A stretch of DNA of 52,900 bases from Colwellia sp. (GTDB lineage: Bacteria; Pseudomonadota; Gammaproteobacteria; Enterobacterales; Alteromonadaceae), in NCBI GenBank assembly GCA_013215385.1, contig JABSOY010000026.1, positions 1 through 52,900 of the forward strand, written 5' to 3'. How positions within the stretch are numbered: position 1 is the first letter of the stretch; each line of letters begins with the position of its first letter. The notes under the pieces are model-generated. The model saw only the letters and a program-made list of their open reading frames with translations, did not search any database and was not told where the DNA came from. Made by a program: the position numbers and the translations under genes. Of this stretch, positions 34,782 to 44,080 are shown one piece after another.

Positions 34782-36149
34782 ATGAAGTTCGGTTCTGTAC
34801 ATAAAATAACAACAGCGATTTTACTTGCAAGTGCTTTAACAGCATGTGTTGACGATGGTGATGATGGTGCACAAGGTGTTGCAGGTATTGATGGTGCTGC
34901 AGGCGCTGCTGGTACTTCTGGTGTAAGTGTTTTTGTCACTCGTGACGATGTTGTTACCACTAATGCCAATATTGCTTATGCTGTATATTCAGACTCGTTA
35001 TTTGCTGCAATAACATTGCGCGATTCATTAGCTACATTTGTTACTACGCCAACGGCAGATAACTTTGTCGCAGCCAAAGAGTCATGGAAAGCATCACGTG
35101 AACCTTACGGACAAAGCGAAGTGTATCGTTTCCGTGGTGGTCCAATTGATACTAATGCTGATGGTAGCGAAGGCGGAGTTGAAGGTGCAGTTAATGCTTG
35201 GCCTTTAGGCGAGGCTGTTATTGATTATGTTGCAGGGCAAGTAGATGGCGATGATGGCATTGCTACTTTAGTTGGTACAAATATTATTGCGGGTACGGCA
35301 ACAATTGACCAAGATTTGTTAGAGGGATTATTCGAAAAGAATGGTGATGCTGATGTAACTACTGGCTACCATGCGATAGAGTTTTTACTGTGGGGTCAAG
35401 ATTTAAATGCAGACCAAACAGGTACAGGTACTAGAGATATGACTCCAGGTCAGCGTCCAGTAACTGACTATGCTTTAGATGGTGCTTGTACCTCTGGCTT
35501 GGGCAATACTGTTACTCCTGTAACTTGTCAACGTCGTGGTGAATATTTATTAGTTGCCGCTGATATTCTGATCAAAGATTTAAAAACTGTTGTTACTGCA
35601 TGGGAGCCACAAACGGGCAGCCATTATAAATCTTTTGTTGCTGGAGGTGATGACTCTCTTGGTATTATTTTGGAAGGAATGGGAAGATTAAGTTACGGTG
35701 AATTAGGCAGTGAGCGTATCAATATCGCTTTGATCAATAATTCACAAGAAGATGAACATTCATGTTTTAGTGATAATACCCATCGCGATATTTTCCTCAA
35801 TGCGAAAGGCGTACAAAATTCATTTAACGCTCAATACACCCGTATAGACGGTGAGGTGATCGAAGGCGCTTCTATTTATGACTTATTAGTTACTGAAGGC
35901 GAACATGAATTAGCGAATAAATTACGTGCTTCATTAGAAGCGACTATGTCAGCTGCTGCAGTTATCGATACAAAAGCAAAAACAGGTATGCCATTTGATG
36001 TGTTGACCGCGGTCGATATTGAACAGCCAAATGTTGTGGCAGTTATTGCTGGCTTAGTTGCGCAAACGGATGATATTGAACAGGTTATTGATGCACTTGG
36101 TGTTACTGCCGGTGACTTAAAACAAGATGGCAGCACAAACATCGAATAA
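34782..36149 (+). CDS. Imelysin-family iron-regulated lipoprotein with intact GxHxxE motif
   Basis: A 455-residue lipoprotein: signal peptide with lipobox LTAC, then a short collagen-like Gly-rich linker (GAQGVAGIDGAAGAAGTSG), then an imelysin (peptidase M75 / IrpA-like) domain. The family motif GxHxxE is present as GYHAIE with H197 and E200. Imelysins of this kind (IcmP, IrpA) are periplasmic or surface proteins of iron uptake; the peptidase activity once proposed is doubtful. A ribosome binding site (AGGAAATA) precedes the ATG. It heads the operon and is followed by a hairpin before the first di-haem gene. Confidence 0.9.
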   Translation: MKFGSVHKITTAILLASALTACVDDGDDGAQGVAGIDGAAGAAGTSGVSVFVTRDDVVTTNANIAYAVYSDSLFAAITLRDSLATFVTTPTADNFVAAKESWKASREPYGQSEVYRFRGGPIDTNADGSEGGVEGAVNAWPLGEAVIDYVAGQVDGDDGIATLVGTNIIAGTATIDQDLLEGLFEKNGDADVTTGYHAIEFLLWGQDLNADQTGTGTRDMTPGQRPVTDYALDGACTSGLGNTVTPVTCQRRGEYLLVAADILIKDLKTVVTAWEPQTGSHYKSFVAGGDDSLGIILEGMGRLSYGELGSERINIALINNSQEDEHSCFSDNTHRDIFLNAKGVQNSFNAQYTRIDGEVIEGASIYDLLVTEGEHELANKLRASLEATMSAAAVIDTKAKTGMPFDVLTAVDIEQPNVVAVIAGLVAQTDDIEQVIDALGVTAGDLKQDGSTNIE

Positions 36150-36183
36150 CACTCTGTATAGCATTTTTAGTATTCATTTATTC

Positions 36184-36204
36184 ATGGGCTCTTTAAGAGC
36201 CCAT
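36184..36204 (+). terminator. Intra-operon hairpin after the first imelysin gene
   Basis: ATGGGCTCTT (36184-36193) and AAGAGCCCAT (36195-36204) are perfectly complementary around one base, giving at least an eight-pair GC-rich stem with a TTTAA loop. The following TTTCCAGTTTC is only partly T-rich, so it likely reduces readthrough or stabilises the first cistron, giving more imelysin than downstream products. Confidence 0.5.
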
Positions 36205-36245
36205 TTCCAGTTTCAGAAACTTAATAAAAAGTAAGAGCACATACG

Positions 36246-37916
36246 GTGAAAGAGTTGATAAATAAAGTTGTTATAGTGATCTTTATTGCGAGCAGTTTAG
36301 GTGCGTGTGGTGGTAGTTCGAAGAGTAATGAGCCACCCGTAGTGATGCCCCCCGTAGTGGTGCCACCCACTCCTATAGTTGATCATAGTGGTTTAGCACC
36401 ATTATCCGCAGATATTATTTTAATCGAAGAATATTTAGCCGGGGGTGATGCCACCGTTTTTGTTGATAACCAAGATGCTTTTGGCACTCGTCCCGACTTA
36501 ATTAAGAGTAACTTTAAACAAGATGGTTTTTTCACCGCGGGAGATCACTTATTCCGCACGAAGCATACTGATATTGGACCATTACTCAATAATCCGGTTT
36601 GTCAAAACTGTCATATCAGTGACGGAAGAGGTGAGCTACCGGTATCAAAAACGCAACCAATGTTAACTATGTTACTCAAACTCGCTGATGAAACGGGTGC
36701 AGAAGATCCTATCTATGGTAATCAATTACAACCTTTTGCGGTACAAAGTTTTGATGGCGGTGATATTAATTTAGGGCTGGCTGTTTACGATGGCTCATTA
36801 AATGGTAATGAGTTAGTTGGAGAAGCAACACCATATATTGAATATGAAGCACTGCCGGGAACTTATCCAGACGGTAGCGCTTATCAGTTACGTTCACCCA
36901 TTTATCGAATAAAAGATCTTAGTTTTGGTGATTTTACCGACAACATCCGTTTTTCTCCTCGATTAGCACCAGCAATTTTTGGCGTCGGTTTATTAGAAGC
37001 AATACCCGCCGACAATATTCTGGCCTTGGTTGACGCATCAGATCAAGATAATGATGGTATTTCAGGGCGTGCTTCTATGGTTACTGATGCTATAAGCGGT
37101 GAAGTAATGCTAGGGCGTTTTGCCTATAAAGCGCAAAATCCAACAGTATTGCAACAAGTAGCAGGTGCCTACCAAGGAGATATGGGTATTACCACGAGTG
37201 TCTTTGGCGATGAACCATGCTCAGAGCAGCAGCTATCATGCAATTTTATCGCTGAACAAGAAATAAAAACTGCAGACAAAACCGACGTCAGTAACAAAGA
37301 ACTTGCGCTAGTCGAATTTTATAATCGAGTGTTAGGGGTCCCAGCTCGCCGTGGTTATGATACTAACAGTGAGCAGTGGCAAGATGATATTGCACTAGGG
37401 CGAAAGTTATTCTTTGAAGCAAATTGTGTCGGATGTCACACACCTCGGCATGTTACTGGCATAGCTGCAGGCAGTGTCTTAGGAGAATTAACTTTATTAT
37501 CTTTAGAGCCTGATGCTCAACCCATTGACCTTTTGTCAGGGCAAACCATTTTTCCTTATACAGATTTATTACTGCATGATATGGGCGGCTCTTGTACGGT
37601 AACGCGTGAAATGGTTGACGGTCAATTATGTACCGGAGGTGCACAATGTGAATATGTGCAACGTTGCGAAGGACTAGCCGATGATCTTATTCAAGGTGAT
37701 GCTGGTGGTACCGAATGGAAAACACCCGCTCTTTGGGGAATAGGCTTAACACAAATAGTGAATCCGCAAGCTACTTTTTTACATGATGGGCGTGCTAGAA
37801 CAATTGAAGAAGCCATTCTTTGGCATGATGGTGAAGCCAAAAATAGTAGAAATGCCTTTATGCAGTTAAGTCAAAGTGAGCGAGAGCAGTTATTACAGTT
37901 TGTTGAGTCTTTGTAA
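36246..37916 (+). CDS. Di-haem cytochrome c lipoprotein, DUF1111 family
   Basis: A 556-residue lipoprotein (lipobox LGAC near residue 20, then a Pro/Val-rich linker) of the DUF1111 di-haem oxidoreductase family, related to MauG-type peroxidases. Two c-type haem sites are visible: CQNCH (C119, C122, H123) and CVGCH (C394, C397, H398). The family-specific FAPxxFGxGLLEAIP pattern appears as LAPAIFGVGLLEAIP, and LHDGRARTIEEAILWHDGEA near the end (split: LHDGRARTIEEA, ILWHDGEA). It may oxidise or reduce iron or a protein partner during iron uptake; this is inferred. The GTG start at 36246 is tentative. The stop overlaps the next gene by one base. Confidence 0.88.
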   Translation: MKELINKVVIVIFIASSLGACGGSSKSNEPPVVMPPVVVPPTPIVDHSGLAPLSADIILIEEYLAGGDATVFVDNQDAFGTRPDLIKSNFKQDGFFTAGDHLFRTKHTDIGPLLNNPVCQNCHISDGRGELPVSKTQPMLTMLLKLADETGAEDPIYGNQLQPFAVQSFDGGDINLGLAVYDGSLNGNELVGEATPYIEYEALPGTYPDGSAYQLRSPIYRIKDLSFGDFTDNIRFSPRLAPAIFGVGLLEAIPADNILALVDASDQDNDGISGRASMVTDAISGEVMLGRFAYKAQNPTVLQQVAGAYQGDMGITTSVFGDEPCSEQQLSCNFIAEQEIKTADKTDVSNKELALVEFYNRVLGVPARRGYDTNSEQWQDDIALGRKLFFEANCVGCHTPRHVTGIAAGSVLGELTLLSLEPDAQPIDLLSGQTIFPYTDLLLHDMGGSCTVTREMVDGQLCTGGAQCEYVQRCEGLADDLIQGDAGGTEWKTPALWGIGLTQIVNPQATFLHDGRARTIEEAILWHDGEAKNSRNAFMQLSQSEREQLLQFVESL

Positions 37917-39433
37917 TGATAAAAATCAATTTGGTTTTTTATCAAACCATTACCACAGTAAAAGAAAGCGCTAAGTATCTAATGCTTCTTTTTGCTGTTT
38001 TCGCTTCGGGCTGCTCAGAAAATAAAGCGCCCGCCTTTCAGCAAAGTGAACTGTCTCCTGGCGGCACGATGACCGTAAAACGGTTACAAAGGCAAAGTTA
38101 TATCCATCCTGGAGCGGCAGTGAAAGGAATGCAAAAACTGAATTTTTGGACCGGGTTCTCATTTTTTAGAGATCCATGGGTTGCTTCACCCAGCTCAACC
38201 AAATCGCGAGATGGTTTGGGGCCATTATTTAATACCCGTTCATGTATTAGTTGTCATGATGCGGGCAGTCGGGGACCTATGGCTAAGGTTGGTGAAAGTA
38301 TGCCATCTTCCTTAGTTATTAAACTGGGTTTGCGTGATAAATCCAATGATATTAATTATCAGGAGACAGATTTAACGAAAAGTCTGACATTGGTCGATCC
38401 AAATTATGGCGATCAAATTCAGCCACGAGGTATATTGTTTAGACATCCGAAACTTGCACATGCGCCAAAAGGAGAAGCTCTGCTTAAGCTAAGTTACCAA
38501 ACCATTGATGGTCTTTATGCCGATGGGTCGAGTTATCAATTAAGTCAACCTAAATACCAACTAACTAAAATGGCCTATGGTGATTTAGCTGATCATATCG
38601 GTTTAACTCCGCGTTTTGCTCCTAATATTTTTGGTGCAGGTTTGTTAGATGCAATCCATGTCGACGACCTACTTGCCCAAGAAGACGTTGATGACAATAA
38701 CCAAGATGGAATTTCAGCTAAATACAACAGAGTAATGAATATTGCTACCGGTACGTTAGATATAGGTCGATTTTCATTAAAGGCGAAACACCCCACTTTA
38801 GCCCAACAAATAGCGGCAGCATTTCGTAATGATATTGGTATTACTAGTCGTTTATTTCCAACCGAGAGCTGTACTGAACAACAGATAATTTGCCAACAAA
38901 CCGCGCGTTTGGGGGAGTCATCAAATGAGCATAGTCATCAAGCTGCCTTCGAAATATCAGATAAATTATTTAACCTAGTAGTCAGTTTTAATCAGTTATT
39001 AGGTGTCCCGCCAGCTCGAAACTTAACGACAGAAAAAGTATCAAAAGGCCGTGAACATTTTTATCAACTTGGCTGCCAACAATGTCATACCCCAAGTTAT
39101 AGAACCGATAAGAACTATCCAGTTGAAGTTTTAGCCGATCAACTTATTTGGCCGTATAGCGATTTAGCATTACATGATATGGGAGAAATGTTAGCAGACA
39201 ATGTTAAAGAAGATGACGCGAACGGCCAAGAATGGCGTACACCACCCTTGTGGGGTATTGGTCTGCAAAAATCGACGACTAAGCAGCAACGATTTTTACA
39301 TGATGGTCGAGCTAATAGTATTAGTGAGGCCATTCTATGGCATGGCGGAGAAGCGGCGGTAGCCCAGAAAAAATTTACTCAGTTAACCGCGAATCAACGA
39401 CAAGAACTCGTTGAGTTTGTGCGAGCAATTTAG
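37916..39433 (+). CDS. Second di-haem cytochrome c lipoprotein, DUF1111 family
   Basis: A 505-residue paralogue of the preceding protein. A lipobox (ASGC, about residue 33) follows the N-terminal hydrophobic segment. Haem-binding sites are CISCH (C110, C113, H114) and CQQCH (C387, C390, H391). Shared blocks include FAPNIFGAGLLDAIH and FLHDGRANSISEAILWHGGEA (cited in parts: FLHDGRAN, EAILWHGG). Its start overlaps the upstream stop (TAATG), so the two are translated together and may form a hetero-oligomer. A pair of DUF1111 genes between two imelysins suggests a four-protein redox and binding unit. Confidence 0.88.
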   Translation: MIKINLVFYQTITTVKESAKYLMLLFAVFASGCSENKAPAFQQSELSPGGTMTVKRLQRQSYIHPGAAVKGMQKLNFWTGFSFFRDPWVASPSSTKSRDGLGPLFNTRSCISCHDAGSRGPMAKVGESMPSSLVIKLGLRDKSNDINYQETDLTKSLTLVDPNYGDQIQPRGILFRHPKLAHAPKGEALLKLSYQTIDGLYADGSSYQLSQPKYQLTKMAYGDLADHIGLTPRFAPNIFGAGLLDAIHVDDLLAQEDVDDNNQDGISAKYNRVMNIATGTLDIGRFSLKAKHPTLAQQIAAAFRNDIGITSRLFPTESCTEQQIICQQTARLGESSNEHSHQAAFEISDKLFNLVVSFNQLLGVPPARNLTTEKVSKGREHFYQLGCQQCHTPSYRTDKNYPVEVLADQLIWPYSDLALHDMGEMLADNVKEDDANGQEWRTPPLWGIGLQKSTTKQQRFLHDGRANSISEAILWHGGEAAVAQKKFTQLTANQRQELVEFVRAI

Positions 39434-39462
39434 TTTTAATTTAGAAATACCAGGAAATAAGC

Positions 39463-40641
39463 ATGAAAAATATCAAATCAATGAAATGTTTTTATCAGCA
39501 AGCATTACTTGTTGGCACACTCGCTCTAGGCGTCATTGGCTGTGGTGGCGGTAGCGGTGGCGAAACACAACCGGCGCCAGATATACCAACGACACCTACT
39601 ACGCCAAGTGGCACACTTGATGACCAGTTTACGTTATGGCTGACCGATTTAACTAACAAGGTTATTTTACCTAATTATCAAACTTTAGATGATGAAGCTA
39701 AGCAGTTTTCTGCTGATAGCTTGGCATTTTGTCAGTTAGATAATGCTAAGGCATCAGATTTAACTGAATTAAAAGTGGCTTGGCAGGAGTTAAATTTAGC
39801 TTGGCAGAGTATTCAATGGGTAAAAATCGGACCAATTCTCGAACACAACCGAAATTTCAGAATACAGTTGTGGCCAGACAGTCGGGGTTATGTTGTTCGG
39901 GATGTTGATAAGTTTTTACTGACACAAAGTACACTTGATGTAGATGCAGTCGCTAAAAGCAGTGTCAGTGGGCAAGGTATTCCTGCGCTTGAATACTTAC
40001 TTTATCCTAATTCAAACCAAGACTCTTTGCTTAACGCGGGCAATAAAATTAAGCGCTGTGAAGTCGTGATGGCGATCAGTGAAAACTTAGCCACTATAAG
40101 TGCAGAAGTCTTAGAGGCATGGCAGGTAACGGGTGGGAATTATATCGCTCAAGTTATTGGCGGTACTGGTGAGTTTACCAGTGTCAAAGATGCGGTCGAA
40201 GAAATTGTCACCAATTGGCTGGAACAAGTAGAACGAGTTAAAGATGAAAAAATGCTTGCCCCTTTAGCATCAGGTGCTCCAGGTATCCCCGCAATTACAG
40301 AGTTTTATTTAAGTGAACAATCATTAGTGAGTATTCAAGCAAATGTAAAATCGTTTCAGCAAATATACACTGCTGGCGATGGCCATGGCTTTGAAAAAAT
40401 ACTTGTTGAGTTTTTAGAGCAACCCGCAATTGCGACTCAAATGAACGATAGAATTGCTGCGGCAATCACAGCCACTGAAACCTTGTCAGGTTTATACGCA
40501 GAACTACTTAATAGTGATGATGGTCGGGTAATTATTGATAATAACATTCAAAAGTTACGCGATGTACGCGATATTTTATCTATCGACTTCATTCAAGCAA
40601 CTGATATTAATATTGGTTTTAATTCAAATGATGGTGATTAG
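39463..40641 (+). CDS. Second imelysin-family lipoprotein, GxHxxE histidine replaced by proline
   Basis: A 392-residue lipoprotein (lipobox IGC, then a Gly-rich and a Pro/Thr-rich linker) with an imelysin domain. The family motif reads GIPALE, with Pro174 where the first paralogue has His and Glu177 kept. This second imelysin type, with GxPAxEYLL, accompanies the His type in loci I recall from Pseudomonas (PA4370-PA4373, with DUF1111 and DUF1513 genes). It probably binds a different ligand or acts as a partner of the first. It lies 29 bases after the second DUF1111 gene and two bases before the TonB receptor. Confidence 0.86.
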   Translation: MKNIKSMKCFYQQALLVGTLALGVIGCGGGSGGETQPAPDIPTTPTTPSGTLDDQFTLWLTDLTNKVILPNYQTLDDEAKQFSADSLAFCQLDNAKASDLTELKVAWQELNLAWQSIQWVKIGPILEHNRNFRIQLWPDSRGYVVRDVDKFLLTQSTLDVDAVAKSSVSGQGIPALEYLLYPNSNQDSLLNAGNKIKRCEVVMAISENLATISAEVLEAWQVTGGNYIAQVIGGTGEFTSVKDAVEEIVTNWLEQVERVKDEKMLAPLASGAPGIPAITEFYLSEQSLVSIQANVKSFQQIYTAGDGHGFEKILVEFLEQPAIATQMNDRIAAAITATETLSGLYAELLNSDDGRVIIDNNIQKLRDVRDILSIDFIQATDINIGFNSNDGD

Positions 40642-40643
40642 CC

Positions 40644-42899
40644 GTGCAAAAATTTCCTTTAACTCAGTTAGGGCTCTTGTGTACATTTTTTCTGACTCAA
40701 ATGTCTATTACCGTTCAGGCAGAAGAGCTTGAGCGTAAAACAGACCAAGAGCAACAAAAAGCATCTAACAAGCAAAAAGAAAAACAGCTTGAAGTGATCA
40801 GTATTTTTGGCCAGCGCAATCAATTAAGAACAGCAACCGGCTCTGCATTTGTCGTTGACGAAAAAACGTTAGAGCAATTTGAATTTGATGATATTCATCG
40901 AGTATTACAATCTGTGCCAGGTGTTTATATTCGAGAAGAAGATGGTTATGGTTTAAGGCCCAATATTGGTTTACGTGGTGCAACGACAGAAAGAAGTAGC
41001 AAAGTTGCTATCATGGAAGATGGTATTCTCATTGCTCCAGCACCTTATGCTGCACCTGCTGCCTATTATTTTCCGTTGATGTCACGTATGACTCAGGTAG
41101 AAGTATTTAAGGGCCCATCAGCAATTAAATATGGTCCAAATACCGTGGGCGGTGCCATTAACATGCTGTCACGTCCTATTAACAGTGATAAAAAACCGCA
41201 GGCGAAGCTTGATTTAGCGTTTGGTCAAGATAAGTATCAAAAAGCGCATGGCTATCTCAGTCAAACAGCAACCCTTGCGGGGTATGGCGATTTAGGCTTC
41301 TTGATTGAAGGATTAACTATTAATTCTGATGGCTTTAAAGATTTAGATGGTGGTGGTGATACAGGTTTTAAAAAAAATGAGCTTATCTTTAAGGCTAATT
41401 TTGTTCCTAGTAATGCCTCGTATTATCAAATATGGCAGTTAAAATTGGGCTATTCAGATGAAGTTTCAAATGAAACTTATTTAGGCTTAACTGATGCAGA
41501 CTTTATTGAAAATTCTGAACGTCGTTATATCGCCAGTAAAAACGATAAGATGGATTGGGAGCATTATCAATTTCAGCTATCTCATTATATCGAAATAGAT
41601 GACCAAACTAGCCTTTATACCCAAGCTTACCATCGTGAATTTGATCGTGATTGGGACAGGTTAAATAGTTTTAATTCAAGTCGTAGCATGCAAACGATAT
41701 TAACATCTCCTGAAACCGGTATTAATGCTTTATTTATGGATGTATTAAAGGGCGAGCGAGATTCAACGACCTCGCAAGAAAATTTACTCTTTACTTTAAA
41801 TGACCGTCGCTATTATTCACAAGGTCTTGAAAGCAAATTATTGTGGGACAGTGAGTTGATGGGAGCTGATTTAGCTCTTGATGTCGGCTTACGTATTCAT
41901 CGCGATGAAGTGGTCAGAAATCATCGCGCCGACCAATATTTTATGCAAGCGGGTGAATTAGTTTTTGCTAATGAGCAGCAACAAACCACAACTCAGAATA
42001 AAGATACAGCGACAGCACTGGCGAGTTATGCCAATGCCAATTTAGATTTTGGCCAGTTTAATATTACTGCCGGTATGCGTGTTGAATATATAGAAGGTGA
42101 AAGCCATGACTATTTAACCGGAGAAAGACTAAGTTCTTCTGATACCGTTGTTATGCCTGGCTTAGGGGTTTTTTACCAAATAGATGAGAGTCTTGGTTTA
42201 TTGCTTGGTGTTAATAAAGGCTATGTGCCGAATAGCCCTGGTCAGGGCGATAATGTCGATCCAGAAGAAAGTTGGAATTATGAATTTGGTTTACGTTATA
42301 GCCAACAAGACCTTAGAGCTGAAGTTATAGGTTTCTATAACGACTACAGTAATCTAAAAGGCACTTGTACGTTTTCAAGTGGTTGTGAGCAAACATTAGA
42401 TGAAGAATTTAATGCCGGTGAAGTAAACGTTTATGGCTTAGAAGCAAGCTTTACTGCAGAGTTCGAATTAACCAGCGGATTAACTTTACCTATCAACCTA
42501 GCATATACCCACACTGAGTCGGAATTTCAGCATAGTTTTCAATCTAATTTTTCACAATGGGGTCGTGTTGAAAGTGGTGATGCCTTACCTTATTTACCAG
42601 AAAATCAAATAAGTATAGAGGTGGCACTTCAGCATGAGCATTGGCGTGCTGCTTTATTGTTAAAACATATAGATGCAATGCAAGAAGCCGCAGGTGATAA
42701 TACAGAACTAGCAGGGTTATGGACTGATGAAGTGCAACAGCTTGATTTTTCATCATGGTATCGATTTTCTGCTAATTTTAAAGTCTATCTTAAGCTTGAT
42801 AACTTAACCGACGAAACAGTTATTGTTTCTCGCAGACCTTTTGGGGCTCGACCGGGTAAAACAAGACAAACAACCATAGGTGTGAAGTTAAGCTTCTAA
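40644..42899 (+). CDS. TonB-dependent outer-membrane receptor, FecA-like
   Basis: A 751-residue receptor with a signal peptide ending near VQAEE, a TonB-box-like segment (EVISIFG), a plug domain (VLQSVPGVYIREEDGYGLRP shown in part: VPGVYIREEDGYGLRPNIG; then VEVFKGPSAIKYGPNTVGG), and a 22-strand barrel ending in a C-terminal aromatic (KLSF). The plug resembles FecA-type ferric-chelate receptors. The GTG start at 40644 lies two bases after the upstream stop, suggesting translational coupling. It would import a ferric chelate with TonB-ExbBD energy. The substrate is not readable from sequence. Its partners, imelysins and DUF1111, are in the same operon. Confidence 0.93.
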   Translation: MQKFPLTQLGLLCTFFLTQMSITVQAEELERKTDQEQQKASNKQKEKQLEVISIFGQRNQLRTATGSAFVVDEKTLEQFEFDDIHRVLQSVPGVYIREEDGYGLRPNIGLRGATTERSSKVAIMEDGILIAPAPYAAPAAYYFPLMSRMTQVEVFKGPSAIKYGPNTVGGAINMLSRPINSDKKPQAKLDLAFGQDKYQKAHGYLSQTATLAGYGDLGFLIEGLTINSDGFKDLDGGGDTGFKKNELIFKANFVPSNASYYQIWQLKLGYSDEVSNETYLGLTDADFIENSERRYIASKNDKMDWEHYQFQLSHYIEIDDQTSLYTQAYHREFDRDWDRLNSFNSSRSMQTILTSPETGINALFMDVLKGERDSTTSQENLLFTLNDRRYYSQGLESKLLWDSELMGADLALDVGLRIHRDEVVRNHRADQYFMQAGELVFANEQQQTTTQNKDTATALASYANANLDFGQFNITAGMRVEYIEGESHDYLTGERLSSSDTVVMPGLGVFYQIDESLGLLLGVNKGYVPNSPGQGDNVDPEESWNYEFGLRYSQQDLRAEVIGFYNDYSNLKGTCTFSSGCEQTLDEEFNAGEVNVYGLEASFTAEFELTSGLTLPINLAYTHTESEFQHSFQSNFSQWGRVESGDALPYLPENQISIEVALQHEHWRAALLLKHIDAMQEAAGDNTELAGLWTDEVQQLDFSSWYRFSANFKVYLKLDNLTDETVIVSRRPFGARPGKTRQTTIGVKLSF

Positions 42900-42911
42900 G
42901 GGATGATCATC

Positions 42912-44015
42912 ATGTTGTTAACCCGTCGGAAATTTTTAGCAGCCACCGCCGCCACGTGTGCTGCGGGGGCATTCGCTTTTGTTTCTAGTAGGAAAGCTGA
43001 TCAGTATTGGTTGGTCAGTGCAGCTACAGATAATAAAAATCAGCACTTTGTCAGTGCGATTGATTTACAAGGTCATGAGGTTAGCCGTATTTCTCTACCT
43101 GTACGTGGCCATGATGCTATTGATATAGCCGGGAAACCCGGTAGAGCAATAGTTTTTGCACGACGACCGGGCCTCTTTGCTTTTGAAGTTGACTTTATTG
43201 CCGGGCGAATTGTTCATCAAATAGAACCAGAGAAAGGTTATCACTTTTACGGACATGGCGTGTTATCAACGAAAAACAATAGTTTACTGACCAGTGAAAA
43301 TCACTATGGTACTGGTAATGGCTATATTATTGAGCGTGACTTAAGTAATTACCAAATTATTAATAGATATCGCTCTGGTGGAATAGGCCCTCACCAAATT
43401 GCCTTGATGTCAGATGAAGAAACTTTAGTTATTGCCAATGGTGGCATTAAAACTCATCCTGAACAGCCTAGAAAAAAATTAAATCTGCATTCGATGAAAC
43501 CAAATTTATCATATTTAGATGTAGTATCCGGAAAAATTATTGAACAGCATCAGCTTAACAATCCACAACTGAGTATTAGGCATCTTGCGGTTAGCGCAGA
43601 AGATAAAGTTATTGCCGGCCTACAATATCAAGGAACTAAAACAGATCTTGTGCCATTAGCTATTTCACATTTTCAGGGGGGGGCGTTGCAGTACTTAAAA
43701 GCACCAAACCATCAATGGCGGTCTATGAGTCAATATACGGCAAGTGTATGTGTTGATAACAAGAATGCTTTAGTCGCGATAAGTTGCCCACGGGCAGATA
43801 TGATTACTTATTGGTCTTTACATAATGACCGTTTTTTAGCAACGGAGCGCTTATCAGATGGTGCTGGTCTTGCTTATACAGATAAATTATTTGCGAGTAG
43901 TGGTAAAGGCCAAATTACTGAGCTAGCAAAAGGGAACACTTATTCATCAAAGCTTGTTTTTTCATTTGATAAGCTGCGCTGGGATAATCACATGTTAGCA
44001 ATGAAAATTAGTTAA
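42912..44015 (+). CDS. DUF1513 protein with Tat signal
   Basis: A 367-residue exported protein (from ATG 42912) that starts MLLTRRKFLAATAATCAAG, a twin-arginine signal (TRRKFL), and then has a beta-propeller-like DUF1513 body (GHDAIDIAGKPGRAIVFARR, cited at 20; then HFYGHGVLS and a GIGPHQI turn). DUF1513 genes accompany imelysin and DUF1111 genes in other bacteria, supporting a shared iron role; the reaction is unknown. AAGGG (42898-42902) is nine bases before this ATG and directly abuts the ATG at 42903, so I prefer the later one. It is the last gene of the operon; a Fur-like site follows 13 bases after the stop. Confidence 0.85.
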   Translation: MLLTRRKFLAATAATCAAGAFAFVSSRKADQYWLVSAATDNKNQHFVSAIDLQGHEVSRISLPVRGHDAIDIAGKPGRAIVFARRPGLFAFEVDFIAGRIVHQIEPEKGYHFYGHGVLSTKNNSLLTSENHYGTGNGYIIERDLSNYQIINRYRSGGIGPHQIALMSDEETLVIANGGIKTHPEQPRKKLNLHSMKPNLSYLDVVSGKIIEQHQLNNPQLSIRHLAVSAEDKVIAGLQYQGTKTDLVPLAISHFQGGALQYLKAPNHQWRSMSQYTASVCVDNKNALVAISCPRADMITYWSLHNDRFLATERLSDGAGLAYTDKLFASSGKGQITELAKGNTYSSKLVFSFDKLRWDNHMLAMKIS

Positions 44016-44027
44016 AATAAACATACA

Positions 44028-44073
44028 AATGAGAATGATTTCTATTTACATTGTAAAAAAGGTTTGTTATTAT
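44028..44073 (+). promoter_or_regulatory. Fur-like site overlapping a strong sigma70 promoter
   Basis: AATGAGAATGATTTCTATT (44028-44046) resembles Fur boxes of the AATGAGAATGATTCTCATT type. It overlaps TTTACA (44045-44050), a five-of-six -35 box, followed after exactly 17 bases by TATTAT (44068-44073), a five-of-six -10 box. Fur binding here would block the promoter. No protein-coding gene follows on the plus strand until 45979; the transcript would run into two terminators at 44189-44251. Confidence 0.6.
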
Positions 44074-44080
44074 TCTTTTT

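Noticed and set aside
37453-37644. Minus-strand frames inside the DUF1111 and TonB receptor genes
   Set aside because: All lie wholly within genes with clear haem-binding or receptor motifs on the plus strand.
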